DNA of 64,000 nucleotides, from NCBI GenBank assembly GCA_039707465.1, contig CM077644.1:96825375-96889374 (forward strand), in the 5' to 3' direction. Both the position numbers and the translations under genes were made by a program. The stretch is from Rhabdophis nuchalis. Taxonomy: Eukaryota > Chordata > Lepidosauria > Squamata > Natricidae. The notes under the pieces are model-generated. The model saw only the letters and a list, made by a program, of their open reading frames with translations. It was not told the DNA's origin and ran no database searches. This document shows positions 1-11,692 of this stretch, piece after piece. Every line of letters begins with the position of its first letter. The first letter of the stretch is position 1.

Positions 1-239
1 ACGGATTCTTAGGGATTATTAATAGGTTTGTGTGGATTCTTAGTATATTATTAGGGATTACCGTGATGATAAAATGCACTTATTTATCCACTTTTATTGC
101 ATCTATAGACTGAAGCCCTATTTCAAGTCAGTCAGTGTTTCTGGAAAAGTCTCTACAGGATCATTGTGAGGATTATTTTCAGCCTGTGTCAGATGATTCT
201 CGGATTCACTCAGAATTGGATTCTGGCTAGGTAGGTTCT

Positions 240-760
240 ATGGAATTGACTGAGGTAGAGTCTTGCTTGATTATCTGAGGAGAGTTTGATCCTGTTGATC
301 TCAAGGAAATGGGCAGGGTTCTTAGAGCTTTGACTGCTGCCATCAACTTAGAGCCATGGTCCTTCTGGTCTGCTAATGTCTCCCCCACCCCACCAGACAA
401 ATGTAGTTGAATCCAGGCAGGTGGTGAATGCCTTGAAGGGGATAGTGTTGCCCGCTACAAAGGAAACAGAGGTTCATCTTTCCTCAAGAGGTGAATCTCT
501 GGATCCAGCAGTTCTGAACAATTTTTATGCAGTTTACAACCTTCCCATTTAAGGTGTTGAAAAGACAATAGACTCACAGTCTCAAAAGATGCAGGAGGGA
601 ATGGATCATCTTTTCAGTATGGGTCCAGTTTGGCATTCAGTACTAAGACAGCGTTTATTGTTTCTAGATGACCTCCGTCTGGCCAGGGATTAGAGTGATG
701 CCTCCCTCTTGGCCCTTCTTTATTTCCTATTAGTTTTCAATACCATTGATTGAATCAGCT
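240..760 (+). mobile_element. Decayed CR1/L3-type LINE fragment (RT region)
   Basis: Translating this stretch with frame changes gives pieces that line up with the intact LINE ORF at 37,905-41,174: EEFDPVDLKEM near 285, SLDPAVLNN near 505, LDDLRLARD near 665 and VFNTID near 735. These are the region before the reverse transcriptase and its first motifs. Stops and frameshifts are frequent, so this is an old dead copy. The first 240 bases of the window show nothing recognisable. Confidence 0.65.
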
Positions 761-782
761 TGAGGGTAGAAAGTGCAGGGAA

Positions 783-808
783 TTTGAATGAATGAATGAA
801 TGAATGAA
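783..808. repeat. (GAAT)n microsatellite
   Basis: About six head-to-tail copies of gaat. Confidence 0.85.
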
Positions 809-886
809 TAGCAAGGAAGAAATTCAATAAGCACATGAATATATACTTCTGTAACATTGGTATAACAACAGTATTTCTCCACTTAC

Positions 887-1095
887 CCTGTTTCTCTGAA
901 AATAAGACCTCCCAGGATAAAAGTCAAAACGGGCTTTTAAGCGCATGCGCTAAAATAAGCCCTCCCCAAAAATATTCAACAGAGCAGCAGCCATGAGGTG
1001 AACATGCTCACCGCCTCCTGCACCTCAAAAATAATAAGACCTTATTTCAGGGGTCAAAAGAAAATAAGACCCTGTCTTATTTTCGGGGAAACACA
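887..1095. mobile_element. Short TIR DNA transposon (MITE-like)
   Basis: The left end (ctgtttctctgaaaataag) and the right end (cttattttcggggaaaca) are near-complementary inverted repeats of about 20 bp, and the 210-bp interior has no ORF. This is a non-autonomous DNA element. I cannot assign the superfamily because no clear target duplication is visible. About 650 bases after it (1,100-1,750) contain nothing recognisable. Confidence 0.55.
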
Positions 1096-1750
1096 ATATT
1101 CTGATACTGTCTTAAATAGTCTCAAGGAATGTAGATACATCCCTTCATTCTTGTAGCTTCAAATCTCATCAATCCTGTATCTGGACGACTTGAATATGGT
1201 TAAAGGAGAAATATAATATTTCACATTTTTAAAAAAAAACTGTTATATAATATCTGATAGAAGAAATTGCTCTGCACTTAAAGCAAAGAACCTGGCTATT
1301 TAAAATTGGTTTTTTAAATGAAGCTGAATACCAAATAGAATTCATTCTATTTAGCACACTTTCTGCAGTGAGGCAAGTGTGAACACGTTTGCCTTGCAGT
1401 AACAGCAGCCAGGCAGCAGAATCGCTTCACAACAAGTGTTAAAGCAAAAACTGGATGCCCATCTGTTAAGGATGCTTTAATTTGGATTCTGTCCTGAGTA
1501 GGGAATAGGATTCAAAGGCCCAGAGAACCCCTTCTGACTCCATACACCTGTACTTCAGGTTACATTGGTCAAAAATAAAAAAATGTCTTTTTTAAAAGAT
1601 TAGATGGCTGTAGAAAACTTAATAACAATTGCATGATATTTCAGTTAATTGTAGTTCTACATCTTGTTGATTATTTTTTTAAAAAAACTGCTACAAGTCA
1701 ATCTTAAAATTTGATGACCATGAGGAATAGGGAGCTTAAGCATCATTCTG

Positions 1751-2093
1751 AGGGATGCCGGGGCTCAGTGGCTAACATGCTGATCTTGTCGATCAGAAGG
1801 TCGGCAGTTCAGCAGTTCGAATCCCTAGTGCCTTGTAACAGAGTGAGCTTCCGTTACTTGTCCCAGCTTCTGCCTGTTCGAAAGCATGTAAAAATGCAAG
1901 TAGAAAAATAGGAACCACCTTTGGTGGGAAGGTAACAGTGTTCCGTGCGCCTTTGGTGTCTAGTCATGCTGGCCACATGACCACGGAAATGTCGCCAGAC
2001 AGCGCTGGCTCTTCAGCTTTGAAACGGAGATGAACACTGCCCCCTAGAGTCAGGAACAACTAGCACATATGTGCGAAAGGAACCTTTACCTTT
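1751..2093 (+). mobile_element. Sauria SINE (tRNA-derived), full length
   Basis: It starts with a tRNA-like head (ggggctcagtggctaac) and a B-box-like gttcgaatcc near 1,815. The conserved body follows (cttgtcccagcttctgcc, ggccacatgacc, tcttcagctttgaaacg), and the 3' end has the aacctttacctttgcc tail. The same order recurs at 46,112 and 61,331. This family marks squamates. Confidence 0.9.
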
Positions 2094-2288
2094 GCCAAAA
2101 CAAATTATGTCTTATCAAAACTTGTATTGATTCACAGTTAGCATTAAGTTTGTCAACAGATCCCAAGGAGATTGTTAGGGGACATTAATCTTCTCTTTGA
2201 TTGAAATCATAGCCTATAGGTTGGCAGAGTGAGCCCTTCTTGATACCTTTCTCTTCTAATGAGCATAGTGGACTGTCTACGTCTGACT

Positions 2289-2679
2289 TACAGGTCGTCT
2301 TCAACCTATGGCCACAATTGGGCCTGGCATTTCAATCACTGAGCCAGGGGATTGTTAAGTGAATCATGCCCAGTTTTATGACTTCCTGGCTGTGATCTTT
2401 AAGCAAATCATGAAGCTGTTAAGCAAATCTGTCTTCTCCTGTTTGCTTGGAAGAAGCCATCTGGGAAGGTTGCCAACGGTCATCACATGAACCCAGCATG
2501 CTGCAACCATCGTAAATACATACTGGGGGCCAAATGCCTGAATTTTGATCACAGGACCACGGAAACGCTGTGGGACCACAGGGACACTGCAATGACCATA
2601 AGTGTGAGGACTGGTTATAAGTCACTTTTTTCAGTGCTAAGGTGTTAAACAAATGGTCGTAAGATAAGAACTACCTGTA
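2289..2679. mobile_element. Interspersed repeat with TACAGGTAG..CTACCTGTA ends
   Basis: Its ends are inverted (tacaggtcgtcttcaacc at left, aagaactacctgta at right). The interior is a degenerate, roughly palindromic series of 'gttaagtgaatca' and 'gatcacnnggacca' motifs. Other copies are at 6,319, 17,778, 26,725, 34,640, 42,451 and 58,140. It has no ORF and looks like a non-autonomous DNA transposon; the superfamily is not identified. Confidence 0.6.
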
Positions 2680-2689
2680 GTACAGGGGT

Positions 2690-2874
2690 GAAATTCAACC
2701 AGTTCTATTCAGTTCAGGCAAACTGGTAGTGCTGGCGGTGGGAGGCTCTGCCCACCCATCATGTCTCTGCCCACCCATCATGTCACCCATCATGTCTGAA
2801 GCTCTGTGCATGTGCATAAAGGTCACATTTGCAAACCGGTAGCGAAAGTAAGTTGATTTCACCCCTGTTATAGT
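2690..2874. mobile_element. hAT-like MITE, 'ggtggattcaaccggttc' family
   Basis: The ends caggggtgaaattcaacc and ttgatttcacccctg are inverted. The interior carries the typical ggaggctctgcccacccatca and aaccggtagcgaa segments. Flanking 8-mers match only partly. Relatives are at 13,128, 21,595, 27,642 and 29,006. Confidence 0.55.
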
Positions 2875-2879
2875 TGCTG

Positions 2880-3535
2880 CATTTTGAAAGTAGGGCAAGA
2901 ACTTACTAAAGCAGGATCATAGTGGCTGAAGATCAAATGTTTGGTACAGAAGCTCTATCAGATTTAAATACAGTAATGACCCTACAGTTCATGTTCCCTG
3001 GGATTACTTCTTTACCAGTACAGTTCTTGTAGCAATATAGGGCCCTGATACATAGGCAAAATAATGACGCTTTCTTGTGCTAGTGAAGATCAAGAAAAAA
3101 CAGTATATTTTTGCTTCTTGGAACTGAAATATGTCAGCTGCCAATCACACAAACACTATTGTGGAATGTCCTGATAAGATACTGTAAGATGCTTGCCCAT
3201 CTTTAATGTCAGCCTTTTCACAGACACTCTCTTATGCCGAGACATCGTTGAAGACAACCTGTCTATGTGAATTTTCAGCGAAAACGTGACTTGCATGAGA
3301 AGAAATGAACATTACTTATTGGAGGTAAACTCATTCCACTTCCATTGGTGTTCTGATTCTCAACATAGATTTAAATTGTCCTCACTAAAATATTTTATTT
3401 TCAGACACACTTCAGGGTCCAATCAAAACATTGGGAAAATTATAAAGTATAATTAGACATATTAATCTGATGGATATTAGAAATCCCTTTCCAGATAGAG
3501 GTGTCTTTTAGTGTATGTCTTTGGCATATACTATA
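2880..3535. other. No recognised feature
   Basis: AT-rich sequence with no ORF, RNA gene or repeat that I can identify. Confidence 0.5.
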
Positions 3536-3541
3536 TCAGGG

Positions 3542-3745
3542 GTCTCCACCCGCCAGGCTGCATGGTGACACCGGTCCATGGCCTGCCAGGAACTGGGCCA
3601 TGGAATTGAGCAAAGACCCGACATGCAGGATCCAGGCAGCACGCGAAACCATGTCCTCCCTAGTCCATGGAAAAACTGCCCTCTATGGAACTCATCCCTG
3701 GTGCCCAAAAAACTTGTCCCTAAAACTTGTCCTTAGTGCTCAAAA
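3542..3745. mobile_element. hAT-like repeat, 'caggggtccccaaccccc' family, decayed
   Basis: The opening caggggtctccacccgcc and the internal 'ccggtccatggcc...gggccatgg' blocks match the copy at 16,329, including the shared 'ctggtgcccaaaa' segment near the right end. It is non-coding. Confidence 0.5.
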
Positions 3746-3749
3746 AATT

Positions 3750-4524
3750 GGAATAACTTTTTTTTAAAGCGAAGCAACTCAACTTTTAAAATAGGAATGC
3801 AACTGGCCAACTAGATTTTTGTACATACACAATGCCTGTTTCAGATTAATTGACCTTATGACACAAAACACTAATTAATTCATATTTATAGGGTATAATT
3901 TGGTATTTTTACTGACGCATTGTTATATTAATGACTCAGCTAGCAATGGATGTGGCACTTTGGGGGGGGGGGGGATATTAGACAGTTCCACCTAGTCTGC
4001 CACAATGAAATTTCCTGTTAGGAAATGTAAAACAATTAACTTCTTTCAGAATATTATTTTAAAGATTGATACTGGCCCTGTTTCTTCCAGTATTTGTTCC
4101 CTCGAGTGCTGTCAATAGTTTAATTATTGTGTAAAATTATTCCTGAAGGTGCTATACAATTTTTACCTGAAAACTCATCTGAAATAAAATCAAGTAATCA
4201 AACTACTCTCCAAAGAACTGGGGAGGGGTTCCTTCTGTGGGTTGAGATATCTTTTAGGTGACCTTGATCTAGGTTGTAAATCTTTCTTCCGTCTCTTAAG
4301 GTCATACTCAAAATTCAGATGATGAACCTCTCCAAATATTCCCCCCTCCAGCTATAAAGCTTAATGTGATAGAAGTGGGAAGGCAAAGCATGGAGTAGGT
4401 AATCAGATCATTGCATTAAACTGAACCACAGATTAATTAAATTAAATTAAGTTTAGTTTTGACATTGCTTAGGCCTTTCCTTTTGGCAGTGTGGTCCTTG
4501 GCTGTCACTCAGGGACATAGGCAA
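3750..4524. other. No recognised feature
   Basis: AT-rich unique-looking DNA with a 14-base G run near 3,961. No gene or known repeat seen. Confidence 0.5.
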
Positions 4525-4957
4525 GGGTGCAATGCTGTGGGTTTGCACGGGTTCGGGCGATCCTCTAGCTAAGGGTATGCTCAGTTCGGCGAACCTGCAA
4601 ACCCCACCCGCCTACCCCCTCCCCTCCTGCCATGCACCATCCTTCTTCTCATATCCCTTTCCTTCCAAGAGTCTCCACGTGGCCCATTTGGGGTGCCAGG
4701 AAAGTACAGGAACCGTGTGGAGACTCACGGAGGGCAAAAAATGGGCCCATTTCTGGCCTTCTGAAGGCCTCTGGAGCCTGGGGAGGCCATTTTTGCCCTC
4801 CTGGAGGCTCAGGAAAAGCCTCCAGAGCCTGGGGAGGGTGAGAACCCCCCTTGCTGTGGTGCAGGAGCATGACTAAGTTGCACCCACCATGGCCATGCCC
4901 ACCCAGCAACCGGGCCAAGAACCCGTTGGTAAAAATTTTGAAGCCCAACCCTGGACA
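4525..4957. mobile_element. hAT-like repeat with 'gggttggggcttcaaaat' end
   Basis: The right end (taaaaattttgaagcccaac) and internal text (ctgggtgggcatggc in complement, gcgaacctgcaa, cctggggagg) match, in the opposite orientation, the element at 32,397-32,690. The interior holds diverged ~35-bp 'ctggaggctc' repeats. ORFs here are by-products of GC-rich composition. Confidence 0.45.
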
Positions 4958-4959
4958 TA

Positions 4960-6318
4960 GGGCAGACTTCTGGGTGAAAGAAGACATGGGCTACTGTCTT
5001 ACAAGGCAGGACAGAGCCATTGGTTATATCTTCTTCCCAAACACATTAAAAAAATTGAGAACAAATATTTACTATAAACCACAGTCCAGCTATCCAGTGC
5101 AGAGCACCACTATGGACAACTTCCATTACATATTTCAAACTTTCCTCATGTTGACTTTCAATCTGATAGCACCTGACTGATAGTGTGCAGAGAGGCAGAA
5201 CAGATTTCTCCACAATGCATTCTGTTCATTCAATGTGTTATCTGGAAAATCCAGCCTATCAGCCCAGTGTTGAAAGGTTGCTCAAATTTCCCTCTTCTGG
5301 TTTTCTTCACTTCAGGAACCCAGGTTTTCACCCAAGAGTTGGGAGGGCAGTTTCAAGTTTGTATGTAGGATGAAGAAGGGAAAACCTGAAGGCTGAAAAA
5401 TAGCAGTGTAAGTAATTATCCAAAGAGAACTTATGCAGATCTCTAAATATTACTTTTGATTTTTGATCTAGGGAAGCAGAGCAGTGATATTCTTAAAGGT
5501 TGATGCGAAGTTGATATTATTAAATTAAAATATTAAGCCACCAACAGATTCCCAGAGATCAGTAAGTGATTACTAAAGTAAATTCTTTAAATTAGCTGAT
5601 CAAGCTGTAAGAACACAATGTATTTCAAGGTATCTGGAAGTGGGCAGTCTTATCTGCTCTATATAAAGGATTGAAATTGATTGTGTAATTAAGGCTCATA
5701 GAATAGGAAGGGATTTAGAAATCTAGCTCAACTCCTATTAATAGAAGTAATTTTCTAACAGATAACTGACCAGCCTCTGTTCAAAGTCTTTTAGCAAAAG
5801 ACAGCTCATCACTGAGGAAAGGTCACACTATCAGGGAGTCCTCCCTAATTTTAAGTTGAACTAGACAACCCATGATCCATTGAGTCATGCTTTTTTCCAC
5901 AAATAATATAGACGTGGGCCACTTCCCCTACCATCATGACTCAGCTGAGCTCTAGTGAAGCTACCTCCTCCTCCTCCTCCTCTCCAATTTGTTTTACTAT
6001 CTCTCTACATATTTCAAGCTGGTTCAGAAGTTCTAGAATTCATTCAATAGTAGACAGACTACCACTTCAGTAAGGCAAAGGAAGTAAAATATTAGAAAAT
6101 CTTTTCTTTTTAATCATATATGAAGTCTACAGCCTTAGCAATAAAATGAAAAGCGAGCTAAGAGAAAAAAGATGTTGACAATTGAACTAAATCAAAGCCT
6201 CGCCACTCTAATTTCTTACAGTTTCAAGATGAACCTATGGATCTTCTCCAGTGGATAAGGATGCAAAGCTTCTCTTATGTTAAGGCTGGGATATTGAATA
6301 TTTTGCAGCTTCTGATAA
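4960..6318. other. No recognised gene; short (CTC)n near 5,970
   Basis: Apart from a short CTC trinucleotide run at 5,967-5,985, I see no coding, RNA or repeat signal. Confidence 0.5.
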
Positions 6319-6694
6319 ACAAGTAGTCTCAACCTACGACCACAGTCGGGACCAGAATTTCCATTGCTATGCAAGGAATATGTTAAATGAGCCATGCCCA
6401 ATTTTATGACTTTTTTTGCCAGTTGTTAAGTGAATCATGTTGTTGTTAAATGAATTCAGCTTTTCCTGTTCAGCTATCAGACGCTAATTGGGAAGGTCTC
6501 AAATGGCGATCGTGACCCTGCAATGCCGCTACAGTCATAAATGCATACCGTTTGTCAAGTACTTGCATTTTGATCGTGTGACGGTGGGGATACTATGATA
6601 GTTGTTAAGTGTCAATTGTCAGTCACTTTTTTCAGTGCTGCTGTAACTTCAAAATGTCAAGAAATGAATGGTTGTAAATTGAAGATGTCCTGTA
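6319..6694. mobile_element. TACAGGTAG-family TIR repeat
   Basis: It begins aagtagtctcaacctacgac and ends gttgtaaattgaagatgtcc with inverted similarity. The interior (ttgttaagtgaatcatg, gaaggtctcaaatggcgatc) matches the copy at 2,289. Confidence 0.55.
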
Positions 6695-6713
6695 TTCTAA
6701 ACTCACATTAAAT

Positions 6714-6729
6714 AATTTGTTATTTAGAA
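6714..6729. repeat. 16-bp target-site duplication, left copy (outer L1)
   Basis: aatttgttatttagaa occurs here and again at 10,721-10,736, exactly flanking the LINE between them. Confidence 0.85.
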
Positions 6730-8136
6730 AAAGCATCACAGTGAGATCACCTTTGTGAAAATCCTACTGGACAAACTGCTGTCGGGGGCGTCTTTGGACT
6801 AGAACCGTCCTATAAGGACGCGGAAGAAGGAGAGGCATCTCTGATGACCAAGAGGAACTGGCAAATTCCTCTATAGGTCAGAGAAAACTCTTTGGATTGA
6901 CAAATTTGGACTTAAAAAGGGTCCTGGAGCTGAATTAGTGGCTAATTGGCATTTGGGAAATTCCATGGAGGGAGAAAGATAAAGAGGAGGCAAAGCCCAA
7001 GAAGATTCTTGCTTTTATAATTGGATTTGGAGAAACTAAAAATAATAAAAGGAAAGAACCTGGGGAAAAGTTTTTTGTGAACTTTTGTGTTTTTGATAGT
7101 TTTGACAATCAGCTGGTCTGAGTGTATTGTGGATTTGAGAGAGCCATCTGCTGGTGGGAAGAGAGTACTACAATATTTTGTGAAAGATAAAAGAGAAAGT
7201 GCAGCTGTGGAACTTGACTACCGGAAAAGATAATTTGGAACTGTGAGAACTATTAAGTCAGTGTTTGTTTTTCTACATTGCTTGGTTTCAATTTTCTATA
7301 GCTGTGGAAGATAATAAATTTTTGACTTGGATTGGATTGGACTAATATTAGAATTGGACATTAGAGTTTGGAAATTTAAAAATAAAAGGACTGTAAAAAG
7401 GACTGTATGGACCTTAAGTTCTAATTAAATGTAATATCCAAAAGTATTAAAAATTTGTTAAATTGGTAATATGGAGCTTTGGATATATGATGAATTATTT
7501 GAGATGCTAAAAAATGCACATGAAGCTTTAAAAGGCAATAAAAAGAAATTCGGATGGAGCACACAGATTAGGAAATAGGAGAGAAGGGGTTAAAAGAGAG
7601 CATAAATGAAGAACAAGAAAATCATATTGAAGAAAAAGGAACTGAAAGTAAAAAACAGATTATTTCACTGGGATTTACAGTGGCACAAAAAGGGTAGATG
7701 GGGGAATGTCCCCCCAAAAAGAATCAATCAAACAGCGAAGAAGGAAATAGTGGGAAGAGACTAGGAAAAACCCTGGGGAAAACTACACGAACAAGAAAAT
7801 AAAAGTAAGAAAAAGAATTCAGAAGGAAAGATACAATAATTATAAAAAGAAGAAGAAGAAACTAAGAGAATGGGTTAAAAGAAGACAATTAATAAGAAGT
7901 AAAATCTTTGAGAGACCAAGAGAAAATGGTTAAAGAGGAGGAGGAAGGGAAATAAGGTACATATTAGTAGATTAAAGGGAATTGTATTAATATTATTAAT
8001 GGTGGACAGTTAATTAAGATGTAAGGGAATTATACCAACATTATTGACTGTGGATAATTAACTAAGTTAAATGTTCTTTATGTAAAAAATAATTTTGATG
8101 ATGTATGTTGCTTACAGGAAAACAGACCAACAGATG

Positions 8137-8151
8137 AAATGTGAAATGGCA
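8137..8151. repeat. 15-bp target-site duplication, left copy (inner L1)
   Basis: aaatgtgaaatggca is repeated exactly at 10,400-10,414. Confidence 0.85.
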
Positions 8152-8402
8152 CATAAATAAAGGGGTTAGGCAAGGATGCCCACTATCTCCCCTCCTATTT
8201 ATTCTCTTGTTAGAAGTCTTAACACACATCAGGGGTGGGGAAGGAAATAAAAGGGCTAAAGATAAATAAAAAAAGAGTATAAAACACAGGCATTCACAGA
8301 TGATATGGTTTTTATAATAGAAGATTCCCTTGAAACAGGGAAAATATTAATTCAGGAAATAGAGGAATTTGGCAAGGTTGCAGGCTTAAAAATAAAAACA
8401 AA

Positions 8403-8987
8403 ATGAAGATAATAACCAAAAACCTTACACAAAGGCAAAATGAGAGGTCAGAGAGGATATTGGAAATACAAATTGGAAAAAAAGTAAAAGATTTAGGAAT
8501 TTGGCTGATGGCGAAATGCTCCTCTATAAAAGAAGACAATTACTCAAAATTATTACAACAAATACAGAAAGATTTAGAAAATTGGGTGAAATTACAAATA
8601 TCATTGATTGGAAGAATTCATAAAAATGAATATTTTACTAAAATTTTTATTTTTATTCCAAATGGTACCAATAAAATTAGGGATTTTTTTTTCATAGAAT
8701 TAAATAAAATAATTTTAAAATTCATTTGGTTGGGAGGAAAAGCTAGGATAAAATTAAAATTCCTACAAGATTCTAGAAGCAAAGGAGGGTTTGGTCTCCC
8801 AGATTGGGAACTCTACTATCAGGCAGCAGCTGTAACATGGCTCAAAGAGTGGATAATCCTTAAAAATAAAAGAATATTAACAATAGAAGGCCATGATTTA
8901 CAGCTGGGTTGGCACACTTTTATCTGGGAGGAAAAAAATAAAGCTCATAAATATTTCCAGAGACACCAGGTAAGAGATGCCTATTAG
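8403..8987 (+). pseudogene. L1 ORF2 remnant, C-terminal of reverse transcriptase
   Basis: An open stretch of 194 codons. LGIWL, LQISLIGRIHKNE, FIWLGGKARIK and GGFGLPDWELYYQAAAVTWL are characteristic of L1 ORF2 just after the catalytic palm. It lacks the endonuclease and the N-terminal half, and stops interrupt the frame on both sides. Confidence 0.85.
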
Positions 8988-9499
8988 AAATTTGGATGAA
9001 AATTAAAAGAAATTTCTATACAAAAATTCCTGGGTGTATATCAACCATGGAAGCAATGATTTGACCCCAACGTAATAGATTTGAATAGGATAGTGATCTA
9101 CAAAGAGTTATTGGATGGGCAAGGGAAACTAATATCAAATCAAGAGTTAAAATTGCAGGGAATTGAAATAGACTGGTGACTATACATACAGATTCAAACA
9201 AGATATAAAAAGGATTTAGAACAATATGGGTTTCAAAACGAGCAACAAGAATTGGACAAAATAGTAACAGGGACAAAAGAAAAAAATGATTACTAAAACA
9301 TATAATTGCCTTTTAAAATTCAAAATGGAGGAGGAAATTGTGAAAGAAACAATGGTAATTTGGGCTAAAAGTTTTGGGTATAACATTGAATTGGAGCATT
9401 GGGAAAAACTTGGGGGGGGGGGAAATTACAAATTGACGTTGTTGGCCACATATAAGGAGAATATCTATAAAAAAATTTATAGGTGGCATTTACCCAATT

Positions 9500-9715
9500 T
9501 CAATTTTCAATTTTATTCGATTTATAAACCGCACCAATCTCCGTCAAGACGGACTCTGGGCGGTGCACAGGGAAATTAAAAACAACAATACATAAATAAC
9601 ATTACAAAAGTTAAAAAGAAATTAAATTATATGCCTGTGCTAAAATTCCCAGTTAAAACCTATCAAATCCTTATTCAAATGTAACTGAAGCTCTATCGGG
9701 CCAAGACCTCAGGGA
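9500..9715 (-). mobile_element. CR1/L3-type LINE 3' end inserted in the L1
   Basis: In complement this is the terminal stretch seen in the other L3 copies (ccctgtgcaccgcccagag, then ggtgcggtttataaat). L1 ORF2 text resumes right after it: RWHLPN before, LAKMFPNRPPNC and TFYHMCWTCPK after. This shows an insertion rather than a chance match. Edges are approximate. Confidence 0.7.
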
Positions 9716-9850
9716 GATTGGCCAAAATGTTCCCAAATAGACCCCCAAATTGCTAGAAATGCAATCATCAACAAGGGACCTTCTACCACATGTGCTGGAC
9801 ATGTCCCAAAATTAGGTACTGGAACAAAAACCAAAAATGGTTGGAGGAAA

Positions 9851-10135
9851 TTGAAATCAATTTTTTTTGGAACAAAAATTGATATGAAGCCAGAGCTGTT
9901 CCTTCTAGGAATAATGAAAGGGAAGACGAGTAAAGAAAATCAGTATATTATGCTTCACATTATTATTGCAGCCAGAATTACATTTGCCCAAAATTGGAAA
10001 CAAAAAAACATCCTCTCAAACATAGAGATTATAAAAAAGGTGCTAGAATGTGCAGAAATTGATAAATTAATGATGGAACTAAGAGATAGAGAGGAAACAG
10101 AGTATTACAAGACATGGAATAGGTGGTATAATTGA
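9851..10135 (+). pseudogene. L1 ORF2 remnant, extreme C-terminus
   Basis: 94 open codons. LFLLGIMKG, IIIAARITFAQNWKQKN and ECAEIDKLMMELRDRE match the usual end of L1 ORF2 proteins. It belongs to the nested L1. Confidence 0.75.
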
Positions 10136-10399
10136 AAAGAGATTAAAATTAATGCATAATGAATATATAGAAAATATAATAAAATGAAATGGTATATATT
10201 TAGAAAGTAACAGGTGTAAATGTTGTACATATTTTATAAATGAGTAACTATAAAATAAGGAGATATATGCACAAAACAATAGCCCTTAGAATGGAAAATT
10301 CGAAATCAGAAAAAGAAAATACTGATAATAGAAAGCTGTAAAAGTGTAATTGTGATTTTAATATTTGAAAAATGTTGAATACAAATTATTAAAAAAATT

Positions 10400-10414
10400 A
10401 AATGTGAAATGGCA
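10400..10414. repeat. 15-bp target-site duplication, right copy (inner L1)
   Basis: Exact partner of 8,137-8,151; outer-element sequence resumes immediately after. Confidence 0.85.
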
Positions 10415-10720
10415 ATTTGGTTTAACTTTGAAGATAATTTAAATCACTAAAGAGAGGGATGGGGAATTCGAGAAACATATTTAGCAATGGAATTGATGTT
10501 ATTGTAAGGGATTGGAAATTAAGGGCAATTAGTGATATTGTTTATGTACTAAGAAGAAAATAAGTTCAAGATAAAAAAATATGGAAAAAGAATAATATGG
10601 CTGAAATTGGAAACAGATGATGTAAAATGGATTGTGTGTATGATAAGATGTAAAAGAAAAGACCATTCTATTCATAAACTATGTTAAAATTGGCAATACA
10701 AAATAAAAAAACCTTAAAAG

Positions 10721-10736
10721 AATTTGTTATTTAGAA
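10721..10736. repeat. 16-bp target-site duplication, right copy (outer L1)
   Basis: Exact partner of 6,714-6,729. Confidence 0.85.
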
Positions 10737-10786
10737 CTTGGGTTGTAATCTTGTCTTTTTCTGGGAATTAGAGAATTAGAAATTAA

Positions 10787-10912
10787 GAGCCGTAGTGGCC
10801 CAATGGTTAGATTGCAGTTTTGCAGGCTAATTTCGCTGACTGCCAACTGCCAGCAATTCAGCAGTTCGAATCTCACCAGGGATGGAGCAATCCAAATATG
10901 TTGTGTGCCACT
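10787..10912 (+). mobile_element. tRNA-derived SINE head, partial
   Basis: It has a gagccgtagtggcccaatgg A-box-like start and a gcagttcgaatctcacc B-box. The body is lost or diverged after about 10,910. The arrangement matches a tRNA-headed SINE common in snakes. Confidence 0.6.
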
Positions 10913-10983
10913 ATTTATGCCCTCTTGCATATTGCACTGAAAAAGTGAGAGGGTTTAGACTATGTTGGACTCAAATCATTCAA

Positions 10984-11088
10984 ATCAATGTTTCTCAACC
11001 TTGGCAACTTTAAGATGTGTGGGCATGGGTATTCTGGGAGTTGAAGTCCACACGTCTTAAAGTCGCGAAGGTTGACAAATGCTGGCTT
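10984..11088. mobile_element. Degenerate palindromic hAT-type element
   Basis: The left arm tttctcaaccttggcaactt and the right arm (agtcgcgaaggttgacaaat) are inverted. The centre reads attctgggagttgaagtcca, as in the related palindrome at 32,712. Confidence 0.6.
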
Positions 11089-11602
11089 AGACCACAAGAG
11101 TCTAAATAGTCTAAAATGATCCAGTCTAAATTCTCTTGTTGACAGAATCTATTTCTCAGTGGAAGTATCCAAATTGAAGCATATTTAATTGAAGGCTGTC
11201 CATACCTTATTTTAAGGCATTCAGAGAAGGAAACTGCTCCCTCATTGGTTAATTAGTTTCACTGTCAAATTGTTTGTTAGCTTAGGAGGATATCTTTTAA
11301 CATCTAACCAGCACCTTCCTTCCAGTAACTGCCTCCCAAATGTACTGCAAAAGAACATCTTACAATGACACCAAAAATAGCTTTCCTGGATGCATCAATA
11401 AATCTACTGAGGCTTATAGAAGGTTTTAGGAAAATGTGGAGAAAGTACTGGAAAGCAAAGGCTCGAGGATGGAGAATAAATATATTATCACCGACAAATA
11501 GTAAAAAAAAACCTAGACTCTTTACATTTTCCCTCCTCCCATTTTTCCTCTTCGCGTTTTATTGATACTTTTTTCTTTGGATAGCTCAGAGGAACACATA
11601 TT
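11089..11602. other. No recognised feature
   Basis: No gene or known repeat seen; the short ORF at 11,365 has no recognisable motif. Confidence 0.5.
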
Positions 11603-11610
11603 CTGTAAAT

Positions 11611-11684
11611 CAGGGGTCTCCAACCTTTGCAACTTTAAGTCTGAAGGACTTCAGACTTAAAGTTGCAAAGGTTGGAGACCCCTG
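11611..11684. mobile_element. 74-bp palindromic hAT MITE with 8-bp TSD
   Basis: It consists only of two 36-bp inverted arms (cag gggtctccaacc...) with a 2-base centre. It is flanked by exact 8-bp duplications ctgtaaat at 11,603-11,610 and 11,685-11,692. CAGGGG ends plus an 8-bp duplication indicate the hAT superfamily. Confidence 0.9.
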
Positions 11685-11692
11685 CTGTAAAT

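Larger units (their letters stand above)
8152..10399 (+). mobile_element. 5'-truncated L1 copy nested in the outer L1
   Basis: It is flanked by an exact 15-bp duplication. It starts inside ORF2, just upstream of the reverse-transcriptase motif GVRQGCPLSPLLFILLLE (8,161-8,214), and runs through the C-terminal half of ORF2 to an A/T-rich tail. Truncation at the 5' end with a target duplication is the signature of target-primed reverse transcription. The copy is dead: several stops, and a LINE fragment is inserted at 9,500-9,715. Confidence 0.85.
6730..10720 (+). mobile_element. L1-type LINE insertion without ORF2, itself hit by a second L1
   Basis: The outer insertion is bounded by an exact 16-bp target duplication. 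After the inner insertion (8,152-10,399) and one duplication copy are removed, it is only about 1.7 kb. It has a 5' region from 6,780 ('ctgtcgggggcgtctttgg'), a weak ORF1-like lysine/glutamate-rich stretch from about 7,471 broken by stops, and an AT-rich 3' part ending in aaataaaaaaacctt. No reverse transcriptase belongs to this outer copy. It is either internally deleted or of a naturally ORF2-less type. Confidence 0.7.
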
